NCBI GenBank assembly: GCA_930367205.1
Contig: OV884015.1
Location: 80,987,341 to 81,051,340 of the forward strand
Length of the DNA: 64,000 nt
Direction of reading: 5' to 3'
DNA from: Acanthosoma haemorrhoidale
Taxonomy: Eukaryota > Arthropoda > Insecta > Hemiptera > Acanthosomatidae
The translations under genes and the position numbers were made by a program. Positions 24,560-35,790 of the stretch are shown piece after piece; the first letter of the stretch is position 1; each line of letters starts with the position of its first letter. Below the pieces are notes generated by a model, which did no database searches, was not told where the DNA came from, and was given only the letters and a program-made list of their open reading frames with translations.

Positions 24560-24930
24560 CCCGTTTGGGTTACTCCTGTCGACCCAAAGTATTCTTCCTG
24601 TTGCTAGTGGCGTGTGTCTGCTACTACTTGAATCCGAAAAATGCTCATTTCGGATGTGTGTTAGTAGGGCAAGGTCAGTCGGTTAATGGCCTTAGCCCAA
24701 ACTATCAAATGTTGGGCACTTAAAATTTATGATCGCAATTAAGCATCTATATCGACTGGATGGATGTTTAATGTTCGACAAACACATGAGATCATTCGGC
24801 AGGGGGTCGGTGGCGTATGAATGCCTGCCACTACGCCCACGCGTGTGATTTCATAGCCGGTTTGTTTTCCAGCCGGTTGCCGTATTCATGCATATTAATC
24901 ATCTGTTCGGTGACTGGCTAACTCTTATCA
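24560..24930. other. GC-richer block, unclassified repeat-like sequence
   Basis: This segment stands out from its AT-rich surroundings. It contains small inverted words, such as CCGAAA with TTTCGG around 24635-24655 and CTACTAC with GTTAGTAG, and GCGTATGAATGC mirrored by GCCGTATTCATGC at about 24813 and 24880. It probably comes from a mobile element, but no coding motif or terminus was recognised. Confidence 0.3.
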
Positions 24931-27055
24931 AATGTTTATACAATTTTAAATCTTCAAAAATGTACAGGCAGCTACATTCAACGTGCATGACTGGTTAATT
25001 TCATTCGTATCGAGCAATCAGGGGAAATAAGTATTGTAGCGAGAATATACTGTAAGAATTAAGTCATTGGTCCGATGTTTATATTAGAGTAATACTCTTT
25101 AGCTCGAACTTAACAAGTAGGATGCCAGCAAAAGGATTAGTAAGGGAATAGATAAAAAACAGTCGTTGAAATACAAAATGTTTATGGACTATCTAAATGA
25201 CTAAATGACTATCTAAAAACTCGAATTTCTGATGAGGAGGTTTTTAGTATTTTAATGCATATTTTGGTGGGGAATAGAAGTAGAACGAAAATATCAATAA
25301 AAATATTAAAAACAGATTAATCAGTCAAAAATGTATTGAAATTATCAATTGTCAAACGTATGTTACTATATATATATATATGTATTAGGAGTCTAATGTA
25401 AGCGTGGATAAATTAAATAAAAAAAAACATTAAAAAAATGGAGACAAAACAAGAAAATGGAGCATTATCTTACGACGTTCGGCATAAAAAAAAAAACCTT
25501 ATAATTAATTATGTCACGGAGAAATGAGTTGTACAGTAATCCTATTTGGCCACGCCCTCGTTTAAACAGTATTATTCTGATATAAACAGCAAAACACTGA
25601 GAAAATTCTTACATAATTATATCATTACAATATTTATTTTCTCGATACGAATGAAATTAAGCAGCCATGCGTATTTAATCAATCTGCCTATACACTTTTA
25701 GAGAGCGTGACCGAAAAGATTGCATTACAACAAAAATTAGTATTTTCCCCTCCATAGGGGGGTAAGATGGGACCCACTATTAATCAAGAGGCATTCCATC
25801 AATAGTGGGTCACACTCCCACTATTGAATGTCAAAATAAATTACGGCAGCACTGCTTTATTCTGAATAGCCAAATGTGGAATTTCAACAAAAGAGACTGG
25901 GGAATTGGGTAAAATAACAGTATTGAAATTATAAATACAATAATCCTTTAAAATAATTTATTTCACTTAGTTTATCGTCACACAAAAATAAAAAATGGTA
26001 ACTCCGATCATTAATTTAAGAAACTAAGTACGGTTGCTAAATAATAATTGTTAACGCTGTGATGATGTCATTGTAACCGATGTCGCTATAATGCAGTGGA
26101 AATATCATTAGAAGAGCCAGGAACTACCTACACCTAAAGTTAAACCCACGAGAAACCCACATGATGTGTCATTTTACTTTCTAAATGGATCTAATAAATT
26201 GTTTATGTAATGACCTCCTCCTCCATGCACTGTTATCAAACTTGCATTAATAAAACTAAAGTGTACAATGCATACAAATATCTTAAGACGTTTCGTGTGC
26301 TTCACATTACAGCGTGCAATGAATGGCATAAATTGCCCAATAGCATGTTAGTCATAGAGGTACTAAAAGAAACAAAGATGAATACAGTTCTTTATAATGT
26401 CGCAATGATCCAACAAATAATAAAATATTAAGGGACTATTATTAACCTTTTACCTGAATGTAAAACGATTAAAAATAAAAAAATATCTGTGCGTACATAT
26501 TTTATTTACACATTTTGAAAAGGGAGTGTTAAGTATCCAGGCGATTAGGAGGATCCATAGAACGAAAACTGGCGTTGACTATTTTGACATACACATGTCT
26601 CCGTATTGTTCACTGTTTGTGAATAAAAATGATCAGAAATAGGTGTTGAAGCAGACAATTTTGAAGTATAACTTGTCGAAATGGTCGTTTTTGATAAGCC
26701 TGTTAGTGCTTTTTATTAATTGCAATACGTTTGTAAGAAACTTCATCCTATCCCCTAGGACGTTTTTTTCACAGATCAAGTGATCCAAAAGGAAAAAAGT
26801 CGCATTTTCATCAGGCGGATTTCGCAGTGTTTGAAGATCAATGGTTTTCTTGTAATAATTTTTTGTGGGGGGGGGTGCCGGTACATTCTTTTGCCGGTAA
26901 GAGTAAAATGCTTAATAATTTAAAATATATCTATTTAACAGTTTTTTTTAATAAAAAGCATATAAAAACAGCTTTAAAAGGTCTATAATGAACAAAATAA
27001 AATGAAGATACTCGAACTTATACCATACTACTATTATCGTATACTTGTATTAACA

Positions 27056-27150
27056 TTTTTTTTTTTTCCTTCATAGCCCCTTTAAATTTACAGAGAATTA
27101 TATACAATTATAGATCCTCAAGTGAATCCATTTACTTGTATTTACACTGT
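27056..27150 (-). mobile_element. LINE family 2, 3' tail only
   Basis: A T-run followed by CCTTCATAGCCCCTTTAAAT, TTACAGAGAATTATA and TAGATCCTCAAGTGAATCCA matches 61080-61145 (CCTTCAAAGCCCTTTTAAAT..). It is the 3' untranslated end of the second LINE family on the minus strand, cut off after about 95 bp. Confidence 0.7.
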
Positions 27151-28019
27151 TAAACAATCATTAATGTATTTTATGTGCATCTTTATTAGTCGAGACTAAA
27201 ACCATTTGAGTTTTTCTCATTACCTATTAAATAACAATTGATTTTAAAATTAAAAAAAAAATAGGTTCGATTAATATTATAAATAGTCAGACTATTTTAT
27301 TCAAATGTAACATTTTGTAACAATGTATTCTTGTCCTAAATACAACGAAGAGAAACCCTTATGACCTACTTTACAGTTATAACAGCCAATCGATCTGCTA
27401 ATAATCATTTGTTAGCATAGTGGCCTTGATAAATAGATGAGTTTTATTGATCCGGAGATTGTACGTCCGTCTTGTAGGGTTATTCCGGTATCTGATCACA
27501 CGTTGACCCTGTTAATTACAATAAATACTCAACTTACAATAAATCGTCAATATACTGCGCAGGATTATTTTTATTTGTTCACAAATATTTACATTGGTAT
27601 TTTTACAGATGCACTCCTATGGTTTATTATTCGGCTAAATACTCCAGACATAATTTACAACAAAACGTATCCAATCGTAGCACGATTCATAGCTAAAATG
27701 ACTTTATATGACTTTTATAACTAACCTATTTGCTGAAACGGGTAAAATCTTTTTCAATCCGTCAATTGGGAGGCTTGGCTTCATTCCTGCCTTATCTTGC
27801 GCTTCATAAAAAAAAAAAATTGTGCTACATCTCATGAGCAGGTAGGACCTGCTGTAGGAACCTCAGGAAGATGTAGTCTTTTGGTGGCACTTAAGTGGTG
27901 CATTGTGTGAGTTTTCAACTCAACCTTAAATTATGTTTTCTAAGACATGGAGTGGTTACTCATTTATCCTAGCGAGAGTTAGTGAGTTAACCCCGACCAG
28001 AGGGAGAGGGAGGGAGAGG

Positions 28020-28027
28020 GTTTAGAC
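28020..28027. repeat. hAT target-site duplication, left
   Basis: GTTTAGAC, identical to 30545-30552. Confidence 0.9.
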
Positions 28028-28187
28028 CAGGTATGGGCAACCTTTGACATGTTATGGGCCAAACTTTAGTGTGCAAATACGTTCGCGGGCCGCGTTTAAA
28101 AGTAGTGCATTTTAAAGTAGTGTTCATAATTTTTAGCGATAGATATCAGTCAGCCATGAAATAATACGACAATGTTATTACAACACA

Positions 28188-28193
28188 ATTTAT
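28188..28193 (-). terminator. Polyadenylation signal for hAT transposase
   Basis: AATAAA on the minus strand, about 105 bp downstream of the transposase stop codon and inside the element. Confidence 0.5.
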
Positions 28194-28297
28194 TAAAATA
28201 ACAAAATGAAATGAAAAAATAGGTACCTACAGCATTAAATTAAATCGTTAAATTTAGAATTGTTACAAACTACGAAAGTTAAATAGCGACACCGAAA

Positions 28298-30103
28298 TCA
28301 ATGAGACACTTGAGCTTGAATTTGGGAAACTAATTCATCGATGTTTGGATTAATTCCACTGGTACAAAGACGTAAAGAATTTTCCAAATTATCGTCAGTC
28401 AGCCTTGTACGATGTTTTGATTTATTAACTTTCATCAATGAAAAGAACTGTTCGCATTTATAAGTACTGCCAAACGCACAAATCAATCTTCTTGCAAATT
28501 TTCTAAGCTGCGGAAAATGGTCTTCTTCGAGGTATTTTTTGTAGAAATCGCACAACTCCACGTCTTCAAATTTAGATTTTAGGAGTGAGTTTTCTTGAAT
28601 CTCGATCAACTCCATTTGCAAGTGTATTGGAGCATTTTGTACATTACTTTTTGTTGGAGTAGCAAATAAATTGAAACAGTCTTCCATGTGTTTGAAATCG
28701 CTAAATCTGATCGAAAATTGCTCCGACAGTAACTTGAGTTCTTCAGCATATTGAGCGTAAGCAATATTTTCATACGCAGAGAGCGTGGTGAAATGGTAAC
28801 TGTTACCAGACAGCATATGTGCCTCCCACAAGCGGATTTTGTTCTGAAACGCTTTCAAATGGCTGTACAAATCATTTACTAACTGTCCTTGTTTTTGAAG
28901 TTTCAAATTTAAATCATTCAAATGGCCTGTAAGGTCGACAAGAAATGCTAAGTCACATATCCATTTTGCGTCACTCAATTCAGATAGTGGTTTATCTTTT
29001 ATTTGCATAAATTCTGCTATCTCATTTCTAAGCTCGTAAAACCGTTTCAGCATTTTCCCTTTGCTTAGCCATCTGACTTCACAATAATATGTTACGTCGT
29101 CATACTCGGCTGATATTTCATCCAAAAACGCCTTGAACTGACGATGGTTAAGCCCTCGGGATCGAATAAAATTGATGGTTTTTACTACCACATTCATAAC
29201 ATTCTGGAGTCGAATGGACTTAGAACACAAGTTCTGTTGGTGGATAATGCAATGAAGGACTATCAAACCATCTTTTTGCACATTTAATTCAGTTGCTTTT
29301 TCATTCAAAATTCCGATGAAACCTTTACGTAAGCCGACCATAGAAGGTGCACCATCTGTGCATACTCCAACTAATTTCGACCATGGCAAGCCAAAACTTG
29401 TGAATACCTTTTGAACTTCATTAAAAATGTCCTCTCCTGTAGTGGTTCCTTTTAGCGGCTGTAAAGCAAGCAATTCCTCAGTAATAGTGAATTCTTTATC
29501 AACACCTCGAATAAATATAGCCAGTTGAGCTATGTCAGACAAATCGGTGCTCTCGTCTAATGCTATGGAAAATGATTCAATACCAGTCATACGGCCAGTC
29601 AATGTTGTTTTTATATCATTAGCCATCATTTCTATACGTCGTACAACGGTTCGTCTTGACAAACTAATTTTTTCAAATTCATTTTTCTTTTCAGGACACA
29701 AAACACTGCAAACTTCTGACATACACTCCTTGATAAATTCTCCTTCGGCAAATGGTTTCAATGACTTTGCCAATTTTGAACTAACTATAAAACTAGCTTT
29801 CACAACATTATCAAGTTGTGTTCTTTGTCTATGAAATATTTGCTGCTGTTTTTCCAAATTTGCGGTAAGTTTCTGGATTTTGTCTTTTCTTATTTGTCCT
29901 GTCAGTGAGAGCAGCGTAGGATGCTTAGTTGAGTAATGCCTCTTTATATTGAATTCTTTCATCACCGAAATGGATTCATTACACATCAAACAAATAGGCT
30001 TACCATTGTGCAAGATAAAGAAGAATTCTTCAGTCCATTTTTCTTGAAACTGGCGACCCTCTGCATCTACTTTTCGTTTCCTTCCACCAGACATCATTTT
30101 CAT
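28298..30103 (-). CDS. hAT transposase, intact (601 aa)
   Basis: This transposase cuts and pastes the surrounding element. At about residues 38-62 is a BED-type zinc finger (CLMC ... HYSTKH) for binding DNA at the element ends. The RNase-H-like catalytic core is interrupted, as in hAT proteins. It has an ALDESTDLSD motif at about 181-190 carrying the first catalytic Asp, CTDGAPSMVG at about 247-256 with the second Asp, a CEVRWLSKGKML motif (the hAT RW signature), and the C-terminal dimerisation region around FARRLICAFGSTYKCEQFFS. The wording is closest to the Charlie-like group that also gave rise to the transposase part of vertebrate GTF2IRD2. Length matches complete family members. Alternative starts at Met3 or Met4 are possible. 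No frameshift or stop is present. Confidence 0.95.
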   Translation of the reverse strand: MKMMSGGRKRKVDAEGRQFQEKWTEEFFFILHNGKPICLMCNESISVMKEFNIKRHYSTKHPTLLSLTGQIRKDKIQKLTANLEKQQQIFHRQRTQLDNVVKASFIVSSKLAKSLKPFAEGEFIKECMSEVCSVLCPEKKNEFEKISLSRRTVVRRIEMMANDIKTTLTGRMTGIESFSIALDESTDLSDIAQLAIFIRGVDKEFTITEELLALQPLKGTTTGEDIFNEVQKVFTSFGLPWSKLVGVCTDGAPSMVGLRKGFIGILNEKATELNVQKDGLIVLHCIIHQQNLCSKSIRLQNVMNVVVKTINFIRSRGLNHRQFKAFLDEISAEYDDVTYYCEVRWLSKGKMLKRFYELRNEIAEFMQIKDKPLSELSDAKWICDLAFLVDLTGHLNDLNLKLQKQGQLVNDLYSHLKAFQNKIRLWEAHMLSGNSYHFTTLSAYENIAYAQYAEELKLLSEQFSIRFSDFKHMEDCFNLFATPTKSNVQNAPIHLQMELIEIQENSLLKSKFEDVELCDFYKKYLEEDHFPQLRKFARRLICAFGSTYKCEQFFSLMKVNKSKHRTRLTDDNLENSLRLCTSGINPNIDELVSQIQAQVSH

Positions 30104-30210
30104 TTACTTATCGTTCGATAAACTTAATAAGAAAATAGGTATAATTAGTAAGCACTCAAGATGCACACAAAGTCACAAAGCAAACTTATCACCACGGTAG
30201 CTCGAATAGG

Positions 30211-30248
30211 ACTGAACTAAGTTCCGGCCATCCACCCGCTTATATAGG
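30211..30248 (-). promoter_or_regulatory. Core promoter of hAT transposase (TATA + Inr)
   Basis: On the minus strand CTATATAAG (30239-30247) is followed about 33 bases later by TCAGT (30211-30215), the arthropod initiator consensus. The spacing is close to that of insect TATA/Inr promoters and would give a leader of about 110 bases before the ATG at 30103. Activity is inferred. Confidence 0.55.
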
Positions 30249-30320
30249 CAAAATGAAGGAATGATCTAGAATCGTCTAGTGTAGAACAATACAATTGCGA
30301 AGCAATAATCCTTTGTTGCG

Positions 30321-30372
30321 CCGCCAGTGTGGCGGCAAACATCAATGGCTTTGAACTTTGATGTTTGCCGCC
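30321..30372. repeat. Overlapping hairpins inside the hAT 5' region
   Basis: GGCGGCAAACATCAA (30331-30345) pairs perfectly with TTGATGTTTGCCGCC (30358-30372), a 15 bp stem with a 12-base loop. Overlapping it, CCGCC (30321-30325) pairs with GGCGG (30331-30335). The two stems exclude each other. The location is between the transposase promoter and the element end. Confidence 0.8.
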
Positions 30373-30544
30373 TCACTCTTTGATGATCACCGCCACTCGG
30401 CTTGCTCGCTCACTTGATTCCATGAGTATGAGTAAGTAGTGTATTTTTTTTTTTTAAATTGGGTTTTTCAAAATGTCTCGCGGGCCGGATCAAATCTTAC
30501 AGCGGGCCGGATCCGGCCCGCGGGCCGGCTGTTGCCCACATACG

Positions 30545-30552
30545 GTTTAGAC
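30545..30552. repeat. hAT target-site duplication, right
   Basis: GTTTAGAC, identical to 28020-28027. Confidence 0.9.
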
Positions 30553-30756
30553 GATGGCAGCTCACATTAAGTTAAAAAAAAAATATGTTCTTAATTAGAC
30601 GCTAACCCCCACTGCTCTGCTTGCGTCATGAATCAACTGCTGCACTCGGTCACCGGAGCAAATATATTTATAACACATTTAAAACAAATACAATAGAAAT
30701 ATACTATATTTATTTATATTCGGTGACCCCGGCCCTGCGCTATACTCTAACAATTA

Positions 30757-31521
30757 TATATATAATTCCTTTATTGTGCTAAAATTACAATCTGCCTTGC
30801 TAGGCAATAAGTAATTAAGATATACGATCATTCATACCATATTTACATTTCATCATTCATTCAGGACATGATTGGAGAAACTGGCCATTGCCAGGACTCC
30901 CACTGTCACTTGATTATAGCAGGTCACGAGGCCACTGCCGTTTCAGTCTCCGAGGAGGATTATAGGGATGAGTGACGCAGTGCAGTGACTGTGCTACAGG
31001 ATTAGGGTGGTTGGAAAGGCTACTTTGGAATTTCGTAAACTTGGAAGGGATGAGTTCTAGAATGTAGGGTATATTAAGGTCGTTATGAAGGGTTTTGTTG
31101 CTGACATGATAAGGGGCATTTACTATTGTTCTCAGGACTTTTGATTGAAAGGATTGGATACGCTTGATGTTCGACTTTTTTGCTGTCCCCCATAGCTCTA
31201 TTCCGTATGTCCAGATTGGTTTAAGTATAACTTTGTAGATTAGTAGTTTATTTTCTATTGAGAGATGGGATGTCCTTTGAAGTAGTCTGTATAGTTGTCC
31301 AAAGCGTCTGTTTAGTTCTTGTCTTTTTAGTCTCGTATGTGGGTTCCAGGTCAGTCGTTTATCGAGATGGAAGCCTAAATACCGTACTGTCTCGGATACA
31401 GGGAGAGGAATAGAATTAAAATAAACTAGTGGACAAGACTTGCGACAAAGGGTGAAGGTAATGTGGGAACATTTTGCTTCATTAACTTTGATCCGCCATT
31501 GGTTGCACCAATAATCGATCT
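30757..31521 (-). mobile_element. 5'-truncated Jockey LINE copy with 11 bp target duplication
   Basis: The insertion is flanked by TCTAACAATTA at 30746-30756 and again at 31522-31532, a perfect 11 bp duplication. On its own (minus) strand it carries the end of the reverse transcriptase frame, then a 157 bp 3' untranslated tail with TTACTTATTGCCTAGCAAGG and an AATAAAG signal near the end. Truncation at the 5' side with a clean duplication is the normal outcome of target-primed reverse transcription. Confidence 0.92.
30914..31519 (-). pseudogene. Jockey reverse transcriptase, C-terminal 201 codons, open
   Basis: The frame is uninterrupted but contains no methionine. It starts IDYWCNQWRIKVNEAKCSHI (the end of the palm, after the YADD site, which is missing). 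It continues RYLGFHLDKRLTW, then KLLIYKVILKPIWTYGIELW, GTAKKSNIKRIQSFQ and APYHVSN, ending KRQWPRDLL at TAA 30914-30916. These are signature blocks of the Jockey clade (YLG..LD..LTW; LIYK..L.P.W.YG..LWG.A; .IQ..Q.K.LR). The catalytic fingers/palm, endonuclease and gag-like ORF1 are absent. The copy cannot move by itself, but the open frame means little time has passed since insertion. Confidence 0.93.
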
Positions 31522-32334
31522 TCTAACAATTAAAAAAAAAAAAATATATTGGCTTTGGGATGCTATTTATTTATTTGGTCAATTTGTAGTAATGCACTAA
31601 GTAATGCATTGGTGTTAAAGTTAAAAATAAAATACACATTTTAATCATTGATCCAATATGATTTCTGTCCCATAGGTAAGTTTCTTGTTTGATCAATTGA
31701 AGGTTTAGTTGGATATTAAACACGAAGAAAGAATAAAACATAATTGACCTTATGATAAAACTAATGATTTATTAAAATAAAATATCATTAAGTGAAATCA
31801 AATTATGAATATCTGTACATTTTAATCCCAAACTAAATATTAAAATAGCTTATCTTACTCAGTAACGAAGTGTTGAAAAATGCATATCGATGTCTTGCCA
31901 CCAGGTAGGGAACCGTAGCTGATGGGCCGTTTATATAAAGAGGAAAGCGTGCTACATTCTTACCGAGCATTTTCTATTAAGTATTTGACTCAAATCAACT
32001 ATCGTCCAGGTATTTAATGGAGAATCAAGAGTGTTCTAAAAAAAAAGGTAAAAACGTACGTAAAAATTGTTATTTATATAACAGTTACCTTATTAAATTT
32101 ACGATTAATTTTTACACTAACCTTTCGAAAGATTGACCAAATAATCTCAAAATTGGTTTTTCAGCGTATTTTTTCTCTGGCGTAGCGTCGCAATACCAAT
32201 ACATTTTGAACATGTGACGTATGTCACCCTAATTCATAACCCTGATTTTTTTTTTTTTAACATATATATGCACGCATAACTATTTGCACTTTATTTTAAG
32301 GAGGTGGTGAAAGAGGCGATTGTTGTTTGGCTGT

Positions 32335-32505
32335 GTTGAAAAATATTCAGTTAAATATAATGCAGAGTGATTATGCTCACCTCGACCTAACCTAGATTTC
32401 CTCAACGACTTGTTGCCGTCGATTGGGAAAGGTGAAGGAGACATGCTGTTGAACGGTGAAGGAGACATGCTGTTGAACACCGGTCATATCTCCGCCAAAT
32501 TAAGT
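32335..32505 (-). mobile_element. LINE family 2 fragment, diverged, with 24 bp tandem duplication
   Basis: CCTAACCTAGATTTCCTCAA followed by CGACTTGTTGCCGTCGAT and TGTTGAACACCGG parallels 61333-61403 (CCTAATTTTTCCCCGACAGT, CTGTTGCCATCGATG, TGTTAAACACTGG). A 24 bp unit beginning GGTGAAGGAGACATG is repeated twice (about 32428-32477), absent from the other copies. Confidence 0.45.
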
Positions 32506-35500
32506 CATCCACCATGCAGAAGAAAAAAATAAGGAATTAATGACAAAAAAAAAGTGTATCCAACCACCATTTCTCTTCTGTAATGGTGCATTCGATTCGG
32601 AAGGATAATTGTTATATAATTATATAATAGTATAGGTACACCACTAAATCAACGTTCGGGAATGAAACCTCAGTAGTAGTGGTTTTGATTGTTTTATTTT
32701 TTTAATCTCTTGGCTACGAACGGTGAGTATCTCTCTTTTAATTGTTATATTGCCACTTTAATGCATGGTCCACAAAGATAAATGTAAACATACGTTGGAA
32801 GCACTGAAGACTGAAATGGCACTTATGATATTAAGCAGGGTGAGCGTCATCAACTTAAATATACTTGAATAATTTGTTTTCTTTCATATAACTTCACAAG
32901 CATACGGCTCACTGCCATGTTGTCATGGCTGTATTAACATGCTCTGTTAACATGTATTTATGTGTCTCGAAGATCTGACTTTGTTTTTATTAAATGATTA
33001 GTTTATATGGGCTTATACCTTAGAATTTTTCTACAGCCGCTAATAATACATACTTATTGATACTGAAAGCTTACTTGGATATCCTCTTATTTTTGAGTGA
33101 GATAAAATTCAGCGAACTGTTGGGAGTCTCTTATGGCTCAATGGTGTCTGCATTTCTTAACATTTAGTTTTCCTCTGTCTGACGTGCCATGACGTCGAAT
33201 TACGCAGATGACTCAGCAATAATCCAGCATCACAAGCTGCTATGACATGTTCGTCGGGCTAATATATTTTTGAGATTAAGTGGACTTATATAAAACTTAG
33301 AAACTTGGAAAAAGTGGAAGTACGCATTTACCACAACTAGCCCGAAGCTGCATTCAGCGCAGATTACGATGTTTCAACACCAGTTAGTGGATCTGATTAT
33401 TTTATGTCCTTGAATGCAGCCCGCAGGTTCAAATTGCGTCACCGGTATAGTTGTAAAATAATAGCTATATTGCAGATAGTACTACAAGTTCTTGTTTAAA
33501 TCTCACAAATATGCAATCCTCAAAAAAATGTGGCTGAGGAAAACGTTTTTGTTTACTCAAGCTATACAAATGTTGAACTTATCGATTGGCAAGATAAAAA
33601 TAGGTGCTGTTTATTAAGGCAATCGTTCCTCGTCACAGCTCGACTGCTCTCAACTACCTGGAAAATTATAGCCTTTCCCCGATTTACGTTTCTACTGCTA
33701 ATCATACAAGAGTTTTTACCGATTTTCACTCCTTTGCACAGCGAGATTTTCGTTTGAGTTCGAAATTGTACTCCTATAGCCGTGTATATAGTTATTATAT
33801 TGTTAAGCATCACAACTCCTGACAATAATGTTTCGACCAGGAGTGGCATTTAAGCTCCCCCTTCCAACTGCACTCTATTAATTAAACCGAACGACCTGTA
33901 TGTCATCGAAATCGTAAAAAAAAAATAACTGCTGAAATTAATGACTCTCTTTTGTGACCAAATTCCAGTTAAATATACCTTGAGGTGTCCTGCAAGTTTT
34001 AAAAATAATTAATAATAAAGGTATGTGATGTGTGTGTACGTCGTGATAAATAGCAGTGCTCTAGTATAAAAACATTCTAAAACGTTGGGTTTGGAAACTG
34101 TGGAATACAAATTTCTACCTCGAAAATATTGTTTACTTCAATCATGATCATTATTTAGAATACTGGAGTTCCTTATAAAACCATGAATGGATATGAATTT
34201 AAACTAATATCCTTCACAGGTGTGTAGTCTGATTCATTGGATTGTTGTTATTTGACTTCTTGTTGTTTTTTGAAAAAATAATTTTCACACAATATAAATA
34301 TGAGTTAGGATGTAGAAATTTAAAGCTGGTCATTACATATCAATCATATCAAGCAAAAACTGTAAGAAAAATCCTCTCATCTTCCTAGAACTCCAAAATT
34401 ATTGCTCGTGAAAATAAACTTTATGCCGATTTGAAAAAAAATGTGTAGAAGGAGGCCAGGTTATTCGCCGTAATGGATAACGTGTGGTACAAGTCATATA
34501 ATTTACATATAATAGAAGATTAAATTTGTTGGGATTCATAGGTAATTCACAAAACACTTTCTTGTCCATAATGATCTACTCCAGCGAATCCAAGGATACA
34601 ATCCTGCTCTAGGCTACGGGAGACGCGCCATTTGAGAATAGTGAACTCGATACACCAGGTGAGAACTTGTAGAAGAAACAATAGCCGAGGGTGATAAAAG
34701 AACTCAGCCTATGATGTGTCTTCAGTAAAGCTTCTGGCGCTCAGCTATTCCAAAGTTAGTTGCGTTTGGTAAATGAAATCAATACCTCATTCATAATCTA
34801 CACTGGGGTTATTTATAGGTACCTTCCTTCAATTGGTTATATCTATATAATTCAATCAACCATTGATCTGTCAGGATTGTCGGTCATTAGCTAAACCTAT
34901 TTGAACTTGCGGTCAGCACTGACATGTTATATTTACCTTGTCGAATTTCTCATTTGAATATTTCCTTCAATAACGTAACTCAAAAAAACGACAACACAGA
35001 TTTAGAGGTGTTCTGTTCTCATACCGTGTAAAATTCACCTTGAAAATGTACACTCATTTCGTTGCATCTGAAATTGACAGCCCCGTCGACTTTAATGGCA
35101 GTTGTACATGAGATCATACTGAATACAGGATGAAGTGATGTTTGTGCTACAACAATCAATTTTCTCTTGACCATGAGTTAAGAGTATGGGCATGCATACC
35201 CGCTAGACAAAAACCTTTTTACTGCCTTGTTATAAGAAATATGAAATATATATATGTGCATTCTGTGAAAAATTTAATCTAATTTAAAGAATGAACTGTT
35301 TCCAGAAAGAAAAAAAACTAGCCTAATTATAAATTAGTTTTTGGTCATAATGCAAAACTTGATTTATGAAATAAAATGAAACGTGAAAAAATTGTCGGAG
35401 TAGCTAATTTAAAAGTTTCTCAATGACTCGAGTCCTATTCAAGTTTTTTAAGTTACTTTTTCCTCTATTGAATATCAGATTAGAGACGACAAACTGGAAA

Positions 35501-35790
35501 GAAGAAGAAAAGAGATATCGTAATATTTTTTGGACAATATCTCTTTATAATTTGTTAAAATACGAATTCTCTGTAAAAGTGTCGGTTTAACAAACAAATT
35601 GATGTACTTGATAAAAAAAAATACGTCTTTAATAAGAATTATCTTTCCGTGTTACTAAAATTTTTATTTTGTTTATTTATTTAAACGAATATAAATATAT
35701 GTAATATGATTTTATTTATCTGGATAATTAGTTAATGTGGGTAATGTTTTTTTTTTCTCTGAACAAAGACTCAATTGAGTTTCTCTGTAA

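Larger units (their letters stand above)
28028..30544 (-). mobile_element. Complete hAT element (Charlie/SPIN-like), 2517 bp
   Basis: The element starts CAGGTATGGGCAAC at 28028 and ends GTTGCCCACATACG at 30544. These are imperfect inverted repeats of the CAGgGGTGGGCAA type known from many hAT elements. It is flanked by a perfect 8 bp target duplication, GTTTAGAC at 28020-28027 and 30545-30552, the size expected for hAT. Both ends carry GC-rich subterminal words (CGGGCCGCG left; GCGGGCCGG several times right). One intact transposase gene fills the interior on the minus strand. The intact frame and clean duplication imply a recent insertion, and it could supply transposase to relatives. It lies in intron 2 of the kinesin gene, antisense to it. 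Confidence 0.95.

Noticed and set aside
27437..27724. 95-codon plus-strand frame just left of the hAT element
   Set aside because: No recognised domain; its composition follows AT-rich background.
29532..30121. Plus-strand frames within the hAT gene
   Set aside because: They are shadows of the 601-codon transposase.
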